Shown here: one piece after another, positions 1 through 12,574 of the stretch
Layout: each line of letters starts with the position of its first letter
How positions within the stretch are numbered: position 1 is the stretch's first letter
DNA from: Sesamum alatum
Lineage: Eukaryota; Streptophyta; Magnoliopsida; Lamiales; Pedaliaceae
NCBI GenBank assembly: GCA_034509735.1
Contig: JACGWO010000005.1
Coordinates: 29,232,479-29,296,478, forward strand
Direction: 5' to 3'
DNA length: 64,000 bases
Notes under the pieces: generated by a model
Seen by the model: only the letters and a program-made list of their open reading frames with translations
Told to the model about the DNA's origin: nothing
The model's database searches: none
Translations under genes and position numbers: made by a program

Positions 1-64
1 GCAACGTCTAACCGGGCAGAAGACATCACCTAGTACTAATATCACATCGGTGGCGTTAACCGTT

Positions 65-3000
65 TCAAGAAACATATGTTCTAACAACATCGCGTAATTG
101 AGGTCTTGCTCTAACGCGAGTTTTTCTAGCAACGATCCGTTTTATGGAGAAGAGCCATCTTAGCACGCAGACTAAAACGTTCCACCATCTCTGAGCTCTA
201 TCGATATGAACAACCGAGGAAGGGATGAAAGCATTAATGGCACTGTGTAAATCAGCTGGTAGTTCCAAATCGGAACTCTGCAATGGAAAATCTTCCTCAA
301 AGTAACTCAAATGCTCGTTATCACAGAAAGATCGAGCCATGGGTTCAGGGTCGGAGATGAAGCCGTCTGCTACTTGACAAGGGAAACTCAGAGGTTGGTC
401 GTACCTGATCTCTATTGGGTCATCACCGTGCAAGTAATAATCAAAGCTAATTGAGCCTCCAACTGTATTGAACGACTGCATAAAATCCGAGGAAGATGGA
501 TCTTGTTGCAAGTAAGTGCATTGAGAAGTTGAATCTTGATGGCAGCTACCCTCTGATAGCAAGTTTGAGGACGTTTGAGCATCGGGTGAGCATAATGAGG
601 TAGGCATGTTTAAGGACGACTCAGCTAACGTGGCGATTTTCTCACGATCTCCGAATGCAGAGATAACCATCTCTCGAGCATTCACCTGAGACAAAGAAAC
701 TTCAGCTCGGTTACAAAATGCAGAAGCAGTATGGGTTTGAAGTAAGTCATTGAACTCCGAAGAAGAGAAGCAAAGAGAATACGAGAAGCGTACCTTTTCT
801 TCTTCGGATAGCTTATCTGTGGGCACATACTGGCTGTTTGAGAACATCCCTGTCACTTGTCCGACGACATTAAAGACAACGCTGTTCTTTTGCATGGACG
901 TAGGGGAGTTGTACGAGTATAATGTTTTGTTGAGAACACATGTCCGAGCATGCTCCACTGTGGTTTTCCACTTTTTAGCAGACATACCGGTCCCAAGGAT
1001 CTGCAGGATTTTCAACACACTGTTACTATTACCTGTCAATAACAGGAAATACGTCGATACCTTCATACACTCCACAATCCGCATACATCCGGCATAGAAT
1101 AGAAAGGTATGATTTTCAACTTATATGTACCATTTCAGGTATGCAATTACCTAATATAAACACAAGATTAGTTTGATGATATCTTACATTCCGAAGCTTT
1201 GTGGGGTCTAAGGAGAGTAAAACCAGGAAGTCCTGCACGGTGTTAACTCCTTCTCTGCTTAGACGTCTGTGAAAAGCTCCATCTTTGCCGATTTTTTCCA
1301 GACGCCAAACTTCATCAGAAAGAGAAGGGGGGTGGTGCTTCTTGTACACTTGGAAGAAAAAAAGGATGAATCAACATTGTACCGTAATCACTTTATGCTG
1401 ACAAATCTATCCATCGCTCTAATATAAATGCACATCTGTTTCTAGTAATCTTGCTAGTCCAGTCTCATCTGCTATAATGAATGTACGGGTACATGCAACA
1501 CGACTACCTGAGAGAGGCCAGATAAACATCTCGGACAAAGAAAACCAAAAAAGAAGATGAATAAAGAGATTTGAGGCAATAGCAGCAAAGAATGCAGACT
1601 CCTTAGCAATTCAGGTTTCTTCATGTTTCACAAAATGTTCGAAATGAGTAAACTCTAATATTTTGATATAAACATTATTGATATGAATCTACCAAGCCGT
1701 AGAACTTACTAAAATAAATTAGCACATCGTTATTCAGACATGTGAAACATATAGACTCAAATTGATGTTCAAGCCAACATGAATGTCATTCATTACTGAG
1801 CTAGTACAGGGAAACCATATGAGAAACAGCAAGGACTAGTCATAAGAAAAGATCGATAAAGAGTAGACGTAAAGAACTCACACTCTCCACGATGATCTCT
1901 GACAACAAAGGGTTCTGATCTCGCCTCTCTTATTCTGATGCCACCAACATCATCAATCAACCGAACCCCCAGCCTGAATGTACGACTTCTTGTCCAGCTT
2001 GAGTTATCCGTAAATGAAACATCACCTACCAATCCCTTGCCATCTTTAAGAACGCAGATCACATCCCCAGTTAGAAGAGGCTTCTTGCCTTCCCGCTCTC
2101 TCACTATATTATTCGTGAACTCTTCAAGTGTCCAATTATCTCCGTCATCACCATCAAAATCTCCTTCAAGAACAACAATTTCCGCCTTGGCAGACGATCC
2201 AAGACCACTAGAAACAACTTGCCCGGTAGGTATATCAACTAAAACAACTTCCATACTGGTGCAGCCTTCTCCTTCAATACGAGTTCCAGTAAACACTGGA
2301 AGCGATATAGCATTTAAAAATTGTAACTTTAAACTCCTTGACTCAGGAGGCTGTATATCTTTCCCACAACTCCTGTACATTAGAACCATAAAGCACAAGG
2401 GCATATGAACAACAAAATACAGAATGAAGGAGAGAGCATCCCATATTAACAATCTTACTGCTATCATGAAAAGATCCGATGTCATACCGTTTCATGCTGA
2501 TTATATATTTCTTTAACGCTGAGTCTACTTCTTCTTTGACCTGCATGTTCAATATTCGGAATCATGCATTCTTTATCAGAGTCTATGCTAAAAAAAGAAA
2601 CACGAAATAGTCTACGTATTTGTAAAGTAATTCAGCGGGATCCAACTGTAGATATTCGTATCACATATGCACATATGCATCTAACAAGTGAAATCCCAGG
2701 AAAATACATCACCATATAATAACAGATTATAAGAAAGAAAATATTGAATGAATATAGGTGCAAGCACAGCATCACTTTCCTAGAGCTGTTCTCGAAACAT
2801 GAGACGTTAACCAAGTGTCAAAATAGGTGTGAGGCGTCATCCTTCCTTCACAACAGTAGCGAAAACAAGAGCATTTTTCTACAATATATTGTTCTGAAAA
2901 ATATGGGCACAAACAAAAGGTTCTAGTCATTAGTATGTCATAGACTAAGTGTTGAATCCAAGAATCTTGTGCCAAGTTCAGTGGTGATGATTATTCATCT

Positions 3001-4092
3001 GAACCAGTTTATACACCTGAGACGCAGAGTTAATGATAGAGTGATACAATTAATCAAATAGCCTAATTCTACACTTATACATGGAAACACAGGAACTACT
3101 ATCAAGTTAACTTACAACTCGACGAATCAGAGGCTCCAAAACTGGGTTTACGAGATTTTGTAATCTCTGCAGGGTCATCACATCCAGCACTATACTATGA
3201 AAAATACCAAAAAGAAAGAATCAGTATAGCCAACAGTCTAAACTTTTAAAAACTACACAGAACTCAACTTGGTCCTACAGCATCCAACAAAATCGATGCT
3301 CCTTTGAACTGGTCGGGAGTATTTTCATCCAGCTCGATTTTTGCTTAAAATGGCAATGGTAAAACACAGAAATTTAACCTATTTTTACAGAATTATAAAC
3401 ATACGTCATGAAGGTGCACGTAAAAGTCTACTTAGAATCATCTAATAACCATTGAATTCTCATATTACTCTCCTGACACCAATAATGTGATCTCAAGCTC
3501 CAGTCTTTCTCATTTCTAGTATAACTATGCATCCAAATACTCATTTTGCTATCCAAATACTCATTTTGCTATCCAAATACTCATTTTGCTACTTACCATA
3601 ACCCCTTTTAGGAAGATACCACATTTACTAAAGAAAATTCAACCCCTTAAAGCATTAACTGATCAAGACAATTTACTCTTTCATCAATGCATGAATATCA
3701 CATAAACAATTCATCCCCTTTTAGATTTCTACTTTTTCAAATATAGTTTGAAACTAAAACATTCCGAAAAGAAAGCCCTTTACACATCTCACTTCAAATT
3801 CCCAAAACTATTAGCAAGAATCAATAAACTCATGGATTTTAAACAAGAATTATCAAATAGTACTCCACCAAAAACCATGAAAATCCCATCAAGAACCTTG
3901 AGACCCACAAAACTACATTCCCTGACACAGCTATTGATTTCTCAAAAACCCAAAAAAATTGAATAAATAAACAACCCAAGAAACTGACTTTCATCATCTT
4001 CTACTTTACCTACTAAAACAAGGAGATTTCCTCGACCGCTTATCATCAAGAGGAGGAGTGCCCTCCTCTTGTTGCTGCCTCTTCTGCGACAT
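65..4092 (-). CDS. Calmodulin-binding protein 60 (CBP60) family transcription factor
   Basis: Exons on the minus strand, inferred from GT-AG sites and reading frame: 4092-4010, 3194-3116, 2540-2488, 2372-1882, 1348-1188, 1000-794 and 685-65 (stop TGA). The phases join cleanly and give about 564 residues, normal for CBP60. The N-terminus is [11 protein letters not shown], with a basic KRSRK stretch. The conserved core includes [43 protein letters not shown] and [18 protein letters not shown], then [13 protein letters not shown] and a C-terminal [15 protein letters not shown] block. A Trp- and Arg/Lys-rich tail ([10 protein letters not shown]...SIKRIVARK) could be the calmodulin-binding segment. 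CBP60/SARD1 proteins are nuclear DNA-binding factors that control salicylic-acid immunity genes. Which member this is cannot be told by eye; the CBP60a/b type is more likely than CBP60g or SARD1. Intron 686-793 is 108 nt, in frame and free of stops, so a read-through isoform of about 600 residues is possible. Confidence 0.93.
3531..3590. repeat. Tandem repeat, 3 x 20 bp, in CBP60 intron 1
   Basis: The unit ATCCAAATACTCATTTTGCT occurs three times without a mismatch inside the first (about 815 bp) intron of the CBP60 gene. The identical units suggest recent slippage, so copy number may vary between individuals. Confidence 0.95.
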
Positions 4093-4517
4093 TCCCACGA
4101 ATAACCAAACAGCAAGAAGCGATGAATCTAACGCTTTGATACAGCGCCTTCACGACGGACAATAGCAAAATACAACTGATATATGATACATATATATAAA
4201 TATAGATATAACGGGGGCGGGTGAGAGAAAGAGCAGAAGTAAGACTGTTTCTTGAGGGAACAGAACGGCCAACATGCCGTGGTCCTATAAAAGAGATGTC
4301 TTGAATAGTAGTATATCAAAAACCAGCATGACATTGACAAAGACTATATTTTTAATGTAAAAGATCGAATTTATCGTGAGCAGTGTGTGTGTTTTGTGTG
4401 GGATTGGACTTTGGAGAACGAGAGACGAATACTATGGTCAATGGCGATGTTAAACATTCGCACCGGTGAATTTGAAAAAAGTAATTGGGGAAAGCCGCAA
4501 AGGGTCACTAGTTCAAA
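4093..4517 (-). promoter_or_regulatory. Upstream region of the CBP60 gene
   Basis: This is the stretch between the inferred CBP60 start and the first transposon upstream of it. An AT-rich TATA-like run (4188-4206) lies about 100 bp from the ATG in the minus-strand direction and could position transcription. No W-box array or other defined operator is clear by eye. The short ORFs here have no recognisable domain. Confidence 0.4.
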
Positions 4518-5305
4518 GGGTAAACATCATTTTTGATTTCTAAACTATGTCATTTATCCATTTTTGATTTTTTATATATCCTACTCATCAGATTTGGTCC
4601 CTCAACTTGAATAATTTCATCAAATTTGGTCCTTCCGTTACTGGACCACAAGTTTAACAGAACAAACTTGTTATCACTTTGCCAAATCTACTACTCAAAT
4701 TATTACTAACCCGAAATTTTACTTATTACAATATTTTTGTAGCAACCCCAAGTTTGTTTCTTGATTTTTAAGCCTCTCAAATTTTACAAAACGTTTCTAA
4801 AGTCATGTATTAGCCCCAAACAATAAATCGAATACAAAAATCATAAAAATTCCACAAGACTAATTCTAAAAAATACACAAGTCATGAAAATACCAAACAA
4901 TGTCATAAAAGTTATAAAAAATACATAAGTCATTCATTAAATACATAAAAACAGTTTTAAAAATTTCTAAACATCAATTAAAATATAATTCAAAAATTGA
5001 TCCATTACACATACTTCAAAGCAAAAGACAATAATAATTTTTCAGCACATGAAGCTTAAGAAACAACTTGGCCCAATGGTAACAAGTTTGTTTTGCTAAA
5101 CTTGTGACACAAGTTCAAATTCCCTTAGTTACAAATTTGTTTATTTGTTTTTTTTTTTAGTCCATTAGTTTTAACAGAAAAATTAACGGAGGGACCAAAT
5201 ATGATAAAATTATAAAGTTGAGGAACCAAATCTGATGAGTAGGATACATGAGGGACCAAAAGTGGATAAGTGACATAATTTAGGGACCAAAATTGATGTT
5301 TACCC
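4518..5305. mobile_element. Non-autonomous DNA transposon with long terminal inverted repeats
   Basis: The ends GGGTAAACATCA and TGATGTTTACCC begin inverted arms of roughly 110 bp. Both arms carry diverged versions of phrases such as 'ggtccctcaacttg' and 'gagtaggata' in opposite orientation. There is no coding sequence. The long TIRs suggest a Mutator-like or fold-back element, but no clean 8-10 bp target duplication could be found, so the superfamily is uncertain. Confidence 0.75.
5063..5123 (+). repeat. Possible tRNA-derived SINE head
   Basis: TGGCCCAATGGTAACAAG resembles an RNA polymerase III box A, and AAGTTCAAATTCC about 45 bp on resembles a box B. This is the spacing of the tRNA-like head of plant SINEs. 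It sits inside the TIR element at 4518-5305. No clear SINE tail or target duplication was found. Confidence 0.3.
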
Positions 5306-6088
5306 GTCGACTTAATTATGATTGAACCAACATGTAATAATTATGTAATAATAAAATACTAAAATATAATATAAATATAAAATTATTACACAGAATATTA
5401 AATGAAAGGTAAAATTAAAAATTTATGATTTTTTTGCTAAAGTTCGTATTTTTTAACCAAATCCTAACGAAAGGTGGTTGGGTGTAAACAATGAATTTTC
5501 AAGAGGGGTATAAGTATATAATTTTAATTTTTTTAGGAGAAAATGTAATTTCACATTTTTAGAGAGGGTTTAAGTGTAATTAGTCCTATTATATATATAT
5601 ATGTATACACCGTCGGTGCCCCTTCCATGCCTAGCCGATCGCCTCGCTCCCTCTATTGGTGCATGTCGCAGACCGCCACCCTTCCCTCCCCCCACCTGTC
5701 GCAGCCAGTGCCCCCTTCCCAGCCCAGTAAACCATTGCCCTTCCCCTACCCACGTCGCCAGCTCCCTTCTACATTCCCGTCAGCGTAGTCCCCTCCCCCC
5801 AACACTCGTATGCGCCTTTCTCTTCTCTCCCCTCCGCATGCCCGCGCTGCCTCCCCTCCTCTCCCCCATGTGTGCCGCCTCCCCTTCCCCCTCCCTCCTC
5901 TTAGATCAGTAGCCCAACCACCTTTCCCCCTTCCGACGCCTTTAGTACTTTTTTTATTTTTTTTATTAATAGTTATGTATATATTTTATATATGTATATG
6001 TATGTATAATTTATATTATTTATTTATCACAAATTTTTTATATTTTATAATTTTTTTTTATAACTTGTATAAATTTGAGCTATTGATC
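5306..6088. other. Intergenic; AT-rich flank, then pyrimidine-rich block
   Basis: No gene is seen. Bases 5306-5600 are AT-rich. Bases about 5600-5935 are an abrupt C/T-rich, G-poor block that yields proline- and serine-rich open frames without any domain. After 5940 the sequence returns to long T/A tracts. The block may be a decayed repeat fragment. Confidence 0.6.
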
Positions 6089-6093
6089 TAATT

Positions 6094-6719
6094 TGATGTG
6101 ACCTAAAAGAGCTCAATCAAGTCGATTTTCTCGCACTCGAGCGAAGTGGTCTTTGATTTCTGCAAGTTGGAAAAGGGGACCTGCAAAAAAAGGGTTAGCA
6201 CTCTGACGCTCAAGTCAGTAATCAGTTGTGAAAAGAACAAACTTGAATGTAAGATGAAAATAATAACAATTCGAGAGAAGTGAGCCTAAAGAGTGCTGAG
6301 TGTAATTTAGGAGAGATTCGAGAACTTAGGATGTAGAAAAACATTACTCAATCAGCTACGGAAGCTAGTTTTATAAGGAAAGTTCCTTGAGGACGAGGAA
6401 TTCTTGAAGGACTGGACTCTCGGAAGGTCTGCAGGCGCCCCTCCCAGAGTCTTGCAGAACATGACCTCCTAAAATCTAGGAGGTGGTTGCGGGATTCCTG
6501 CTTGGATAAGGATGGGCCGGATAACCCTTATCCCTCCTCCTTGGCCGGGTCGGACGTCTTCATGTGGGCCTTTCTCCCCCGGCCTTCCTTCTAAGGGCCC
6601 GGTTAGGCCCCCTTCCCCTTACTTGGCCTTTATCTGGTTCCTTTTCGGGGAGCCAGGCATGGTCCTTCCTGCGGGCTGGATCGGGGTCTCCTTTGGGCCG
6701 GTCCTTTTATGGCATATCG
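6094..6719 (+). mobile_element. Solo LTR, family 1 copy A
   Basis: It begins TGATGTG and ends GGCATATCG, and is flanked by a perfect 5-bp duplication TAATT (6089-6093 and 6720-6724). It shares with the copies at 15679 and 17119 the motif near 'gggacctgcaaaa...gttagcactctgacgctcaagtcagtaa', and a GC-rich half with repeated 'gggcc'. No internal coding region remains, so this is a recombined (solo) LTR. Confidence 0.8.
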
Positions 6720-6724
6720 TAATT

Positions 6725-8085
6725 TAAATAGACATGAGCCATTAATTTTATACATCAATATGAAACGTTGATCTAAGTAAGAAAATATGTAAACCATTGA
6801 TTTGTTTTTAAATCTCAACCATTGATATATATATGTAAAACAAGATCTAATGGTTCACATTTAGGAGCTTAAAAATCATTTTATCGGTAAAATAAAGAAA
6901 CATAAGAGGTGGAGCACGTGTTGCACACCCCATGACCAAAGGGGGTATTTGGCTCATTTTTTAGAAACAGAGGGGGTAAATTGATATTTGTTACCCTATA
7001 AATTGTATATATTATGCTTATCGGGATTCAATAACACTATAAAATGTCGAAGAATTGACAAAAGATTCTTATTTTTATAGAAAATTAACCTATAAACAGA
7101 CGTTAGCACTTCGATTTGATGTTTAAGTTACTAATATTTTTAGCTAGGAAACAAATAATAATTTGATAAAAAAAATGGAGAATCAGTAGTCTGAGTGAAA
7201 AAATGAAGAGATAACGATCGGGTTGCTCAAAATTGTGCAAAAATGAGAGAATTGGCATGTTAGTTAGCTTGTTGACTCATTAGTTCCATTTTCCTACATG
7301 ATCTTTTATTTATAGCAGTTGTTTGAGAGAATCTAGGAGTCAGTTATGCACGACCTCCACATCCCTAGATCATAGAGAAAATCTAATTTCATGTTTAGAT
7401 TAGTCCATTGTACACCACATCAATCACGTTCCACGCAAACGAAAACCATATTTGACACATCAATAGGTAAAACGCATATCTAGGAGGAGGTATAGTTTAC
7501 CCGTTGGGGTGAACTCAATCCTTATCCCATATTTTTTTGCCTAGTTTCGTAACTCCTTGATGACGTGTTTTAGGTCGATGTGCTGTTTGAAGTGGATAAT
7601 GATGCTAATATATTAGTTGAGTTGGTCAGATCATCGGTAGGCCCATGTTGGCTCTAGGTCATCAGCATGCCCCAATTGGGTATGCTGTATTTTGCATTTT
7701 GGACATCGTGTATCTTGACCTTCTAATTTTATCACAAATGGACTTAAATTTGTTGATTAATTGATACCCTATGTATCATTGGTACAGACAACAAAAAATA
7801 GTGAACTATTTACTACTAAAATTAAGTTTACAACTAAATTTATGGGCAATAAATAGTTAGTATCCATATTTTTAGAATAATATATAAATTTTAAATAACG
7901 AGTCTTTAAAAATACTTCAATAGTTATTGATATCGTATATTATGTTTTAATTTATTACTAATACTTAGTTACTGATTTATTCTTAAACTTGCGAGAATAT
8001 TTACTAGATTAGTAGCTAGCTCAATTGGCAATAAGAGGAAGTCCACAAATTAAAGGCATGAAGTATTTCACTTTGAATACTTAAA
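6725..8085. other. Intergenic, AT-rich
   Basis: No ORF with a recognisable domain. Near 8012-8036 there is a tRNA-box-A-like string (TAGCTCAATTGGCAATAAG) with no matching box B. Nothing else can be supported. Confidence 0.6.
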
Positions 8086-8090
8086 AGTCC

Positions 8091-8467
8091 TGTTAAATTG
8101 ATGAATGAAAACGAAATACGCAGAGTGCAAAGCCATGATTTTAAGGTTTCTGTAACTTCAAACATATCTGGGAAAATTCATATAGAGTATGGAGGGAAAA
8201 CCTCCTTTTAAATACAAGTTGAATAACAACCTAACTAACTCTGCTAACTGCCTTTACATGTGGCCCAATTAGGATTACATAAATGAGTCAGCTAACAAGA
8301 ATAAGGGAAAGGATAAAACGTAATAACCAAAATACGATTTCTCGTTTGGTGGGTCTGGTACTCTCCACCTCCAGCAATCTCAACCCGTGTCAAAGGATCT
8401 GAGTTTCAAGGCTGCAGTGATGGCCTCTTCATCCTCAACAGGTGGATTTTTGCCACATATCTTCACA
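8091..8467 (-). repeat. 3' LTR of the copia element
   Basis: Direct repeat of 12575-12946 with scattered substitutions. On the minus strand it runs TGTGAAGATATG... to ...CAATTTAACA. Confidence 0.92.
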
Positions 8468-8482
8468 GTCCCCCCTCCCCCC
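8468..8482 (-). other. Polypurine tract of the copia element
   Basis: The minus-strand purine run GGGGGGAGGGGGGAC directly abuts the 3' LTR, which is the expected place for plus-strand DNA priming. Confidence 0.85.
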
Positions 8483-8489
8483 GTAAGTG

Positions 8490-8970
8490 GGACTTGGGAT
8501 CAACGAGCCAAGGCCACTTGGACATCAAAGATGAGAAAGGAGCCAAAGCAAGAGTCTTGGTGAAGATGTCGGCCAGCTAGGCAGAACTGCGAACATGGGA
8601 GGGAGAGACGAAGCCCTTCTTATAAGCATTCTAGACAACGTTGCAGTCAATTTCGATGTGTTTAGTCCGTCCGTGGAACACCGAGTTCTCTATGATATGT
8701 AAGGATGCTTTACACTATGGCAACCATACTATGGTATTCCGCCTCAGCCGTGGAGCGGGAGATTGTCGTTTGCTTCTTAGTCTTCCAGAAAATTGGAGTG
8801 GGACTAAGGAAAATACAAAGACCAGTCAAGGGACCCGTGAGAATCCACGCAAGAGGCCCAATCCGCATCTCGCAATATGCTTTCAAACCAAAGAATTTTC
8901 TGAAGGAAGAAAAAGTCTCTTGGAAGGACAACCTTTGAGATAGTGCACAATGTGAAACGTTGCCTTCCAT
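8490..8970 (-). pseudogene. copia RNase H domain remnant
   Basis: Frames on the minus strand contain [17 protein letters not shown] and, further on, HGRTKHIEIDCNVV and LADIFTKTL. These are the usual C-terminal RNase H landmarks of Ty1/copia polyproteins. The pieces lie in different frames, with at least one stop in the second piece. The domain degrades the RNA strand during reverse transcription in intact elements. Confidence 0.8.
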
Positions 8971-9099
8971 TAGGCTTCACAAAGATGTGTGAGGAACTGA
9001 CTGAGTTGCTGAATGGATTAAGAAATATCAGGCCACGTGAATCCAACAAGAAGTCTCCTAACCAGCGCCTATAGGAATCAGGATTCAGAAGCAAAACAC

Positions 9100-9869
9100 C
9101 ACAATAAGAGGATAACTTCAAATCATGAGGAAGGAGAGTGGGAACTTCTTTTACATGAGCCAAACTAGTGTCCTGAATAATATCAAACACATACTTTGTT
9201 TGGGCAATATAGACTCCTGTAGAACTACGAGCAATTTCCAAGCCAACAAAATAGCGAGCTTCACCAATGTCTTTGATAGTAAACAAATCGTGCAAATATT
9301 CCTTAACAGTCTGGATCAAGATAAAGAAGTCCCCATGATAAGGATATCATCCACGTAAACCAACAGAAATAAAGGACTAGAATATGTAGGTTTAGTTAAG
9401 AGGCAATAGTCATGAGAGGATTGCGTGAAACCAAAATCAGCTGGCTTGGAAGTGAATTCTAAGTTCTATTGTCGTGATGCTTGCTTAAGGTTATATATAG
9501 ATCGGTCCAGTTTGCAAACCAGTCCAGGTTGAACTGAATAACCCTCATGAGGTACCATATAGATGTCCTCGTCCAAGTAGCCATGTAAAAAGGCGTTATT
9601 AACATCTAACTAATGTATGGGCCAACCATAAGCAGAAGCAACTGTAAGAAATATACGTACCATGACGGGCTTGGCAACTGGGGAGAAACTACCATTGTAA
9701 TCGACCCCTTCAATCTGATGTAGCCTTTTGCAACCAACCTTGCCTTATATATGTCTACAGACCCATCGACCTTAAGTTTGAGCTTGTATACCCACTTGCA
9801 TCCAATAGCTCGTTTTCCCATCGGGTAAAGGTGTAAGGGTCCAATTATGGTTAGTCTCCAAAGCAGCAA
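9100..9869 (-). pseudogene. copia reverse transcriptase domain remnant
   Basis: The N-terminal RT piece has GCKWVYKLKLKVDGS and YKARLVAKGY (about 9700-9800). The catalytic Y-V-D-D motif is at 9346-9357 on the minus strand. It is followed by DLFTIKDIGEARYFVGLEIA. Frameshifts and stops separate the segments, so no enzyme can be made. Confidence 0.85.
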
Positions 9870-9878
9870 GCTGAGAAT

Positions 9879-11216
9879 TCATGGCTTCTCTTCACTCTTG
9901 ATGCTTGAAAGCCTCTGCAAAGGACCTAGGTCCCTGCAACATTGATAAAGAGACCACAAAAGTAGTATATGCAAAATTACAGGAATGATTACGCGTGAGG
10001 AAAGTGGCAAATCTGTAGTGCGAGAAGATGCCACTGAAGAAGGAAATTGATCATGATCAATGGCAGGAATGAGAAGAGGACATGAGGGATGAGATGTAGC
10101 AAAAGGAAATATGTCCTCATGGAACACCACATCTTGAGAGGTGATCACTTGATGTGTGTCAAGATAGCCAATCATGATGCATCTTTGTGCCTTTTTATGG
10201 AACTTAGACTTGTGTGGATCAAGGATGGTGGAGAAGCATAGACATCCATAGACACATAAATTATCATAGAAATGTTCTTTATCATAGAGGAGGTGAAAGG
10301 GAGATTTCCAGTTTAGTTTCTGTGATAAAGTTCTATTTATCAAGTAGGCGGCGGTTAGGATGGAGTCACCCTAGAATTTCTTCATAAGGGAAGCTTGGAA
10401 CATAATAGCTCTAGCCATATTTAGAAGATGCCTATGTTTTCTCTCCACTCTTCCATTTTGTTGTGGGTAGAGGCATAAGAAGTTTGGTGAAAGATCCCCA
10501 AGAGTTGAAACAAATGGAGACACTCCTATTGACAAACTCAGTTCCATTATCTGTTCGAATTGCTCTAATTTTGGTGTCAAACTGTGTTTGGACTATGGTA
10601 TAGAAGTTGGCAAGGGTATGATAATTGGTTTTTATGTTCAAATAGATAAGTCCATAGAGCATGACTATGATCATCCACTATTGTGAGGACATAACTGCAT
10701 CTTGATATTATGTATTCTTTGTGAGGCCCCCATAAATCAATGTGTAGAAATTCAAATTAGTGGATGCTTAAGATTCACTAGAAGGAAATGGATTATGAGA
10801 CTGTTTGGCAAGAAGGAAAATTGTACAAGTTTTATTATCAAGTGAGTCACATACTTTGTATGCAGGTAAGTGCTGCAAGACTTGCATAGAGGCATGCCCA
10901 AGCCCTTTATGCTGTATTGTGTTATTACATTCAGCAACAATAGAGCAAGAAACAACAATAGTAGAAAGAGTAGTAGAAAGTTTAGAATCAAAAGAGCTAT
11001 GTCTAAAAATGTAGAGTTTCTTGTGGAGTTGCCCTATTGCCAAAGTATTTTTAGAATCTTATTCCTGCAAAATGCAACCAGTCTGAGTAAAAATGAAAAG
11101 GATAGAATTGGATTTAGAGAGCCGATTACAGAAATGAGATTGACAACAAAACCTGGAATGTGAAGCACAAGGTTTAGGGTGATGTGATCTGAAACTTTAA
11201 CTGTTCCGTTATGCAT
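9879..11216 (-). pseudogene. copia pre-integrase and integrase remnant
   Basis: The HGLGHASMQVL-like pre-integrase zinc segment is present as HKGLGHASMQVLQHL, but the second Cys pair reads C-x-x-F (CTIF), so one zinc ligand is lost. The core is marked by IRTDNGTEFVN and by GRVERKHRHLLNMARA, which carry the second Asp and the Glu of the D,D,E triad. Several frame breaks are present. Confidence 0.82.
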
Positions 11217-11235
11217 GAAATTTTTTTGTATGCCA

Positions 11236-12518
11236 TCAGGTAGGCATACGATCGGTGTGTGAATTTTGTGTATGGAGAAAACAATGCAATATCAACACAT
11301 ATGTGATTTGTGGCCCCAATGTCAATATCCAAGAACTCAGATCCAATGAAGAGAAATAAGAAGCATTACTTGCAAACTCTTCATCACAATACACATAGTT
11401 TGCAAAGTTGGCAGTGACTGGATCTGAGGGAACGTTGTTAGTTTTCACCATCTGGAGCAATTCAGAAACCAAGTTTGTAAGGTTGCTCTGTCCTGCAGTA
11501 GATGCTTCAGCCTTTTCACGCATATTTGCCACAAACGATCTTTGAGCTGCTCTTTGCTTCCTTTGTTCAGATAAGTTCTTATACCATTCAGGTACACCAT
11601 GTAGTTTAAAACATGATTCCTTTGAGTGGCCTGGTTTATGACAATTCTCAGACACCAAACCTAACTTGTCTACAAAAGGTTTCTTCTTCTGCATAAAACC
11701 TTCGGCAGATCTTTCTTATTGTCCTTCATTGAAACTTGATATGCGGAATTGTTGCTCGAACTATCAATCCTACATGCACTGCTCTTTATTGCTCAATCCT
11801 CATCACCATAGCACAAACCTTCTAAACATCTGGTAAGGGATCCAATATAAGGTCTGGGATCCTTTCAGAGTCAAAACTCTCATGCAATCCCATAAGGAAC
11901 TGCATCACCTGGTGAGATTTAGTGCGATCAGTGATAGTTTTGTTCAAATCACTTACATCCACCACATGCACACTGAGGCATATGCTCTATTCACATAACT
12001 TCCTCCCAAAGTTCCTTGAATCTTGAGAAATAGCTTGTGACTGACATATTTTCTTGCGAGCTCGATGCTATATCACGCCGTATCTCATAGATCATCGGAC
12101 CATTACTCTGACCATATCTTGTATGAAGGTCTAACCATAGATTACGTGCAGATTTCACGTACATAAAGGATTTAACGATCTCTTTCGAAATCGAATTCCA
12201 TATTCATGAAGTTATCTAGAGATCTATTTGTTTCCACCTCTCAAAGTTCTCAGAACCAGTCACCGGTCGTAGAAGACTTCCATCCACGAATCCTAGTTCC
12301 AATTTCTCACCTAGCGAAAAATACACTGCTCGACTCCAAATTAGTAGAAAATTAGTTCCATCCAAATGTGCAGAGGTTAACACCATACTTGGATGATCGG
12401 ACGGATTCAGGAAGAAAGACATCCTTCTCAAATTGACAATCAGCTTCAATTTTTTTGACAGCTTATTTTGCAACCAGGCCGGTCGCCATTGTTGCAGCAC
12501 CAAGCAATCAACCAACAA
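11236..12518 (-). pseudogene. copia gag remnant
   Basis: The N-terminal piece (12518-12216) contains NPSDHPSMVLTSAHLDGTNF and GSENFERWK, typical of copia-type gag. The C-terminal piece (11694-11236) holds a nucleocapsid knuckle reading S-x2-C-x4-H-x4-C (SENCHKPGHSKESC). The first zinc Cys has become Ser. Stops and frameshifts lie between the two pieces. Confidence 0.82.
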
Positions 12519-12562
12519 TATAGAAGATATATGATGAATATGCTGAGACCTTCAAGATGAAA

Positions 12563-12574
12563 GCTCTAATACCA
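12563..12574 (-). other. Primer-binding site, initiator tRNA-Met type
   Basis: The minus strand reads TGGTATTAGAGC directly after the 5' LTR. It differs at one base from the common plant tRNA-iMet site TGGTATCAGAGC. Confidence 0.85.

Noticed and set aside
3531..3590. Regular 20-bp repeats resembling a CRISPR array
   Set aside because: Units are contiguous without spacers, and the context is an intron of a plant gene.
4128..4340. Minus-strand 70-aa frame upstream of CBP60
   Set aside because: Hydrophobic, low-complexity, overlaps the promoter/leader; no uORF conservation can be shown.
5601..6091. Long Pro/Ser-rich open frames on the plus strand
   Set aside because: They arise from a C/T-rich block with few stops by composition. 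There is no domain, no splice context, and two frames are open at once.
6512..6818. Open frames with Pro/Gly content
   Set aside because: They lie inside solo LTR copy A in its GC-rich half; the homologous region of copy C shows a similar spurious frame.
8012..8036. tRNA gene or SINE suggested by TAGCTCAATTGGCAATAAG
   Set aside because: Box A only; no box B or cloverleaf could be drawn in the following 90 bases.
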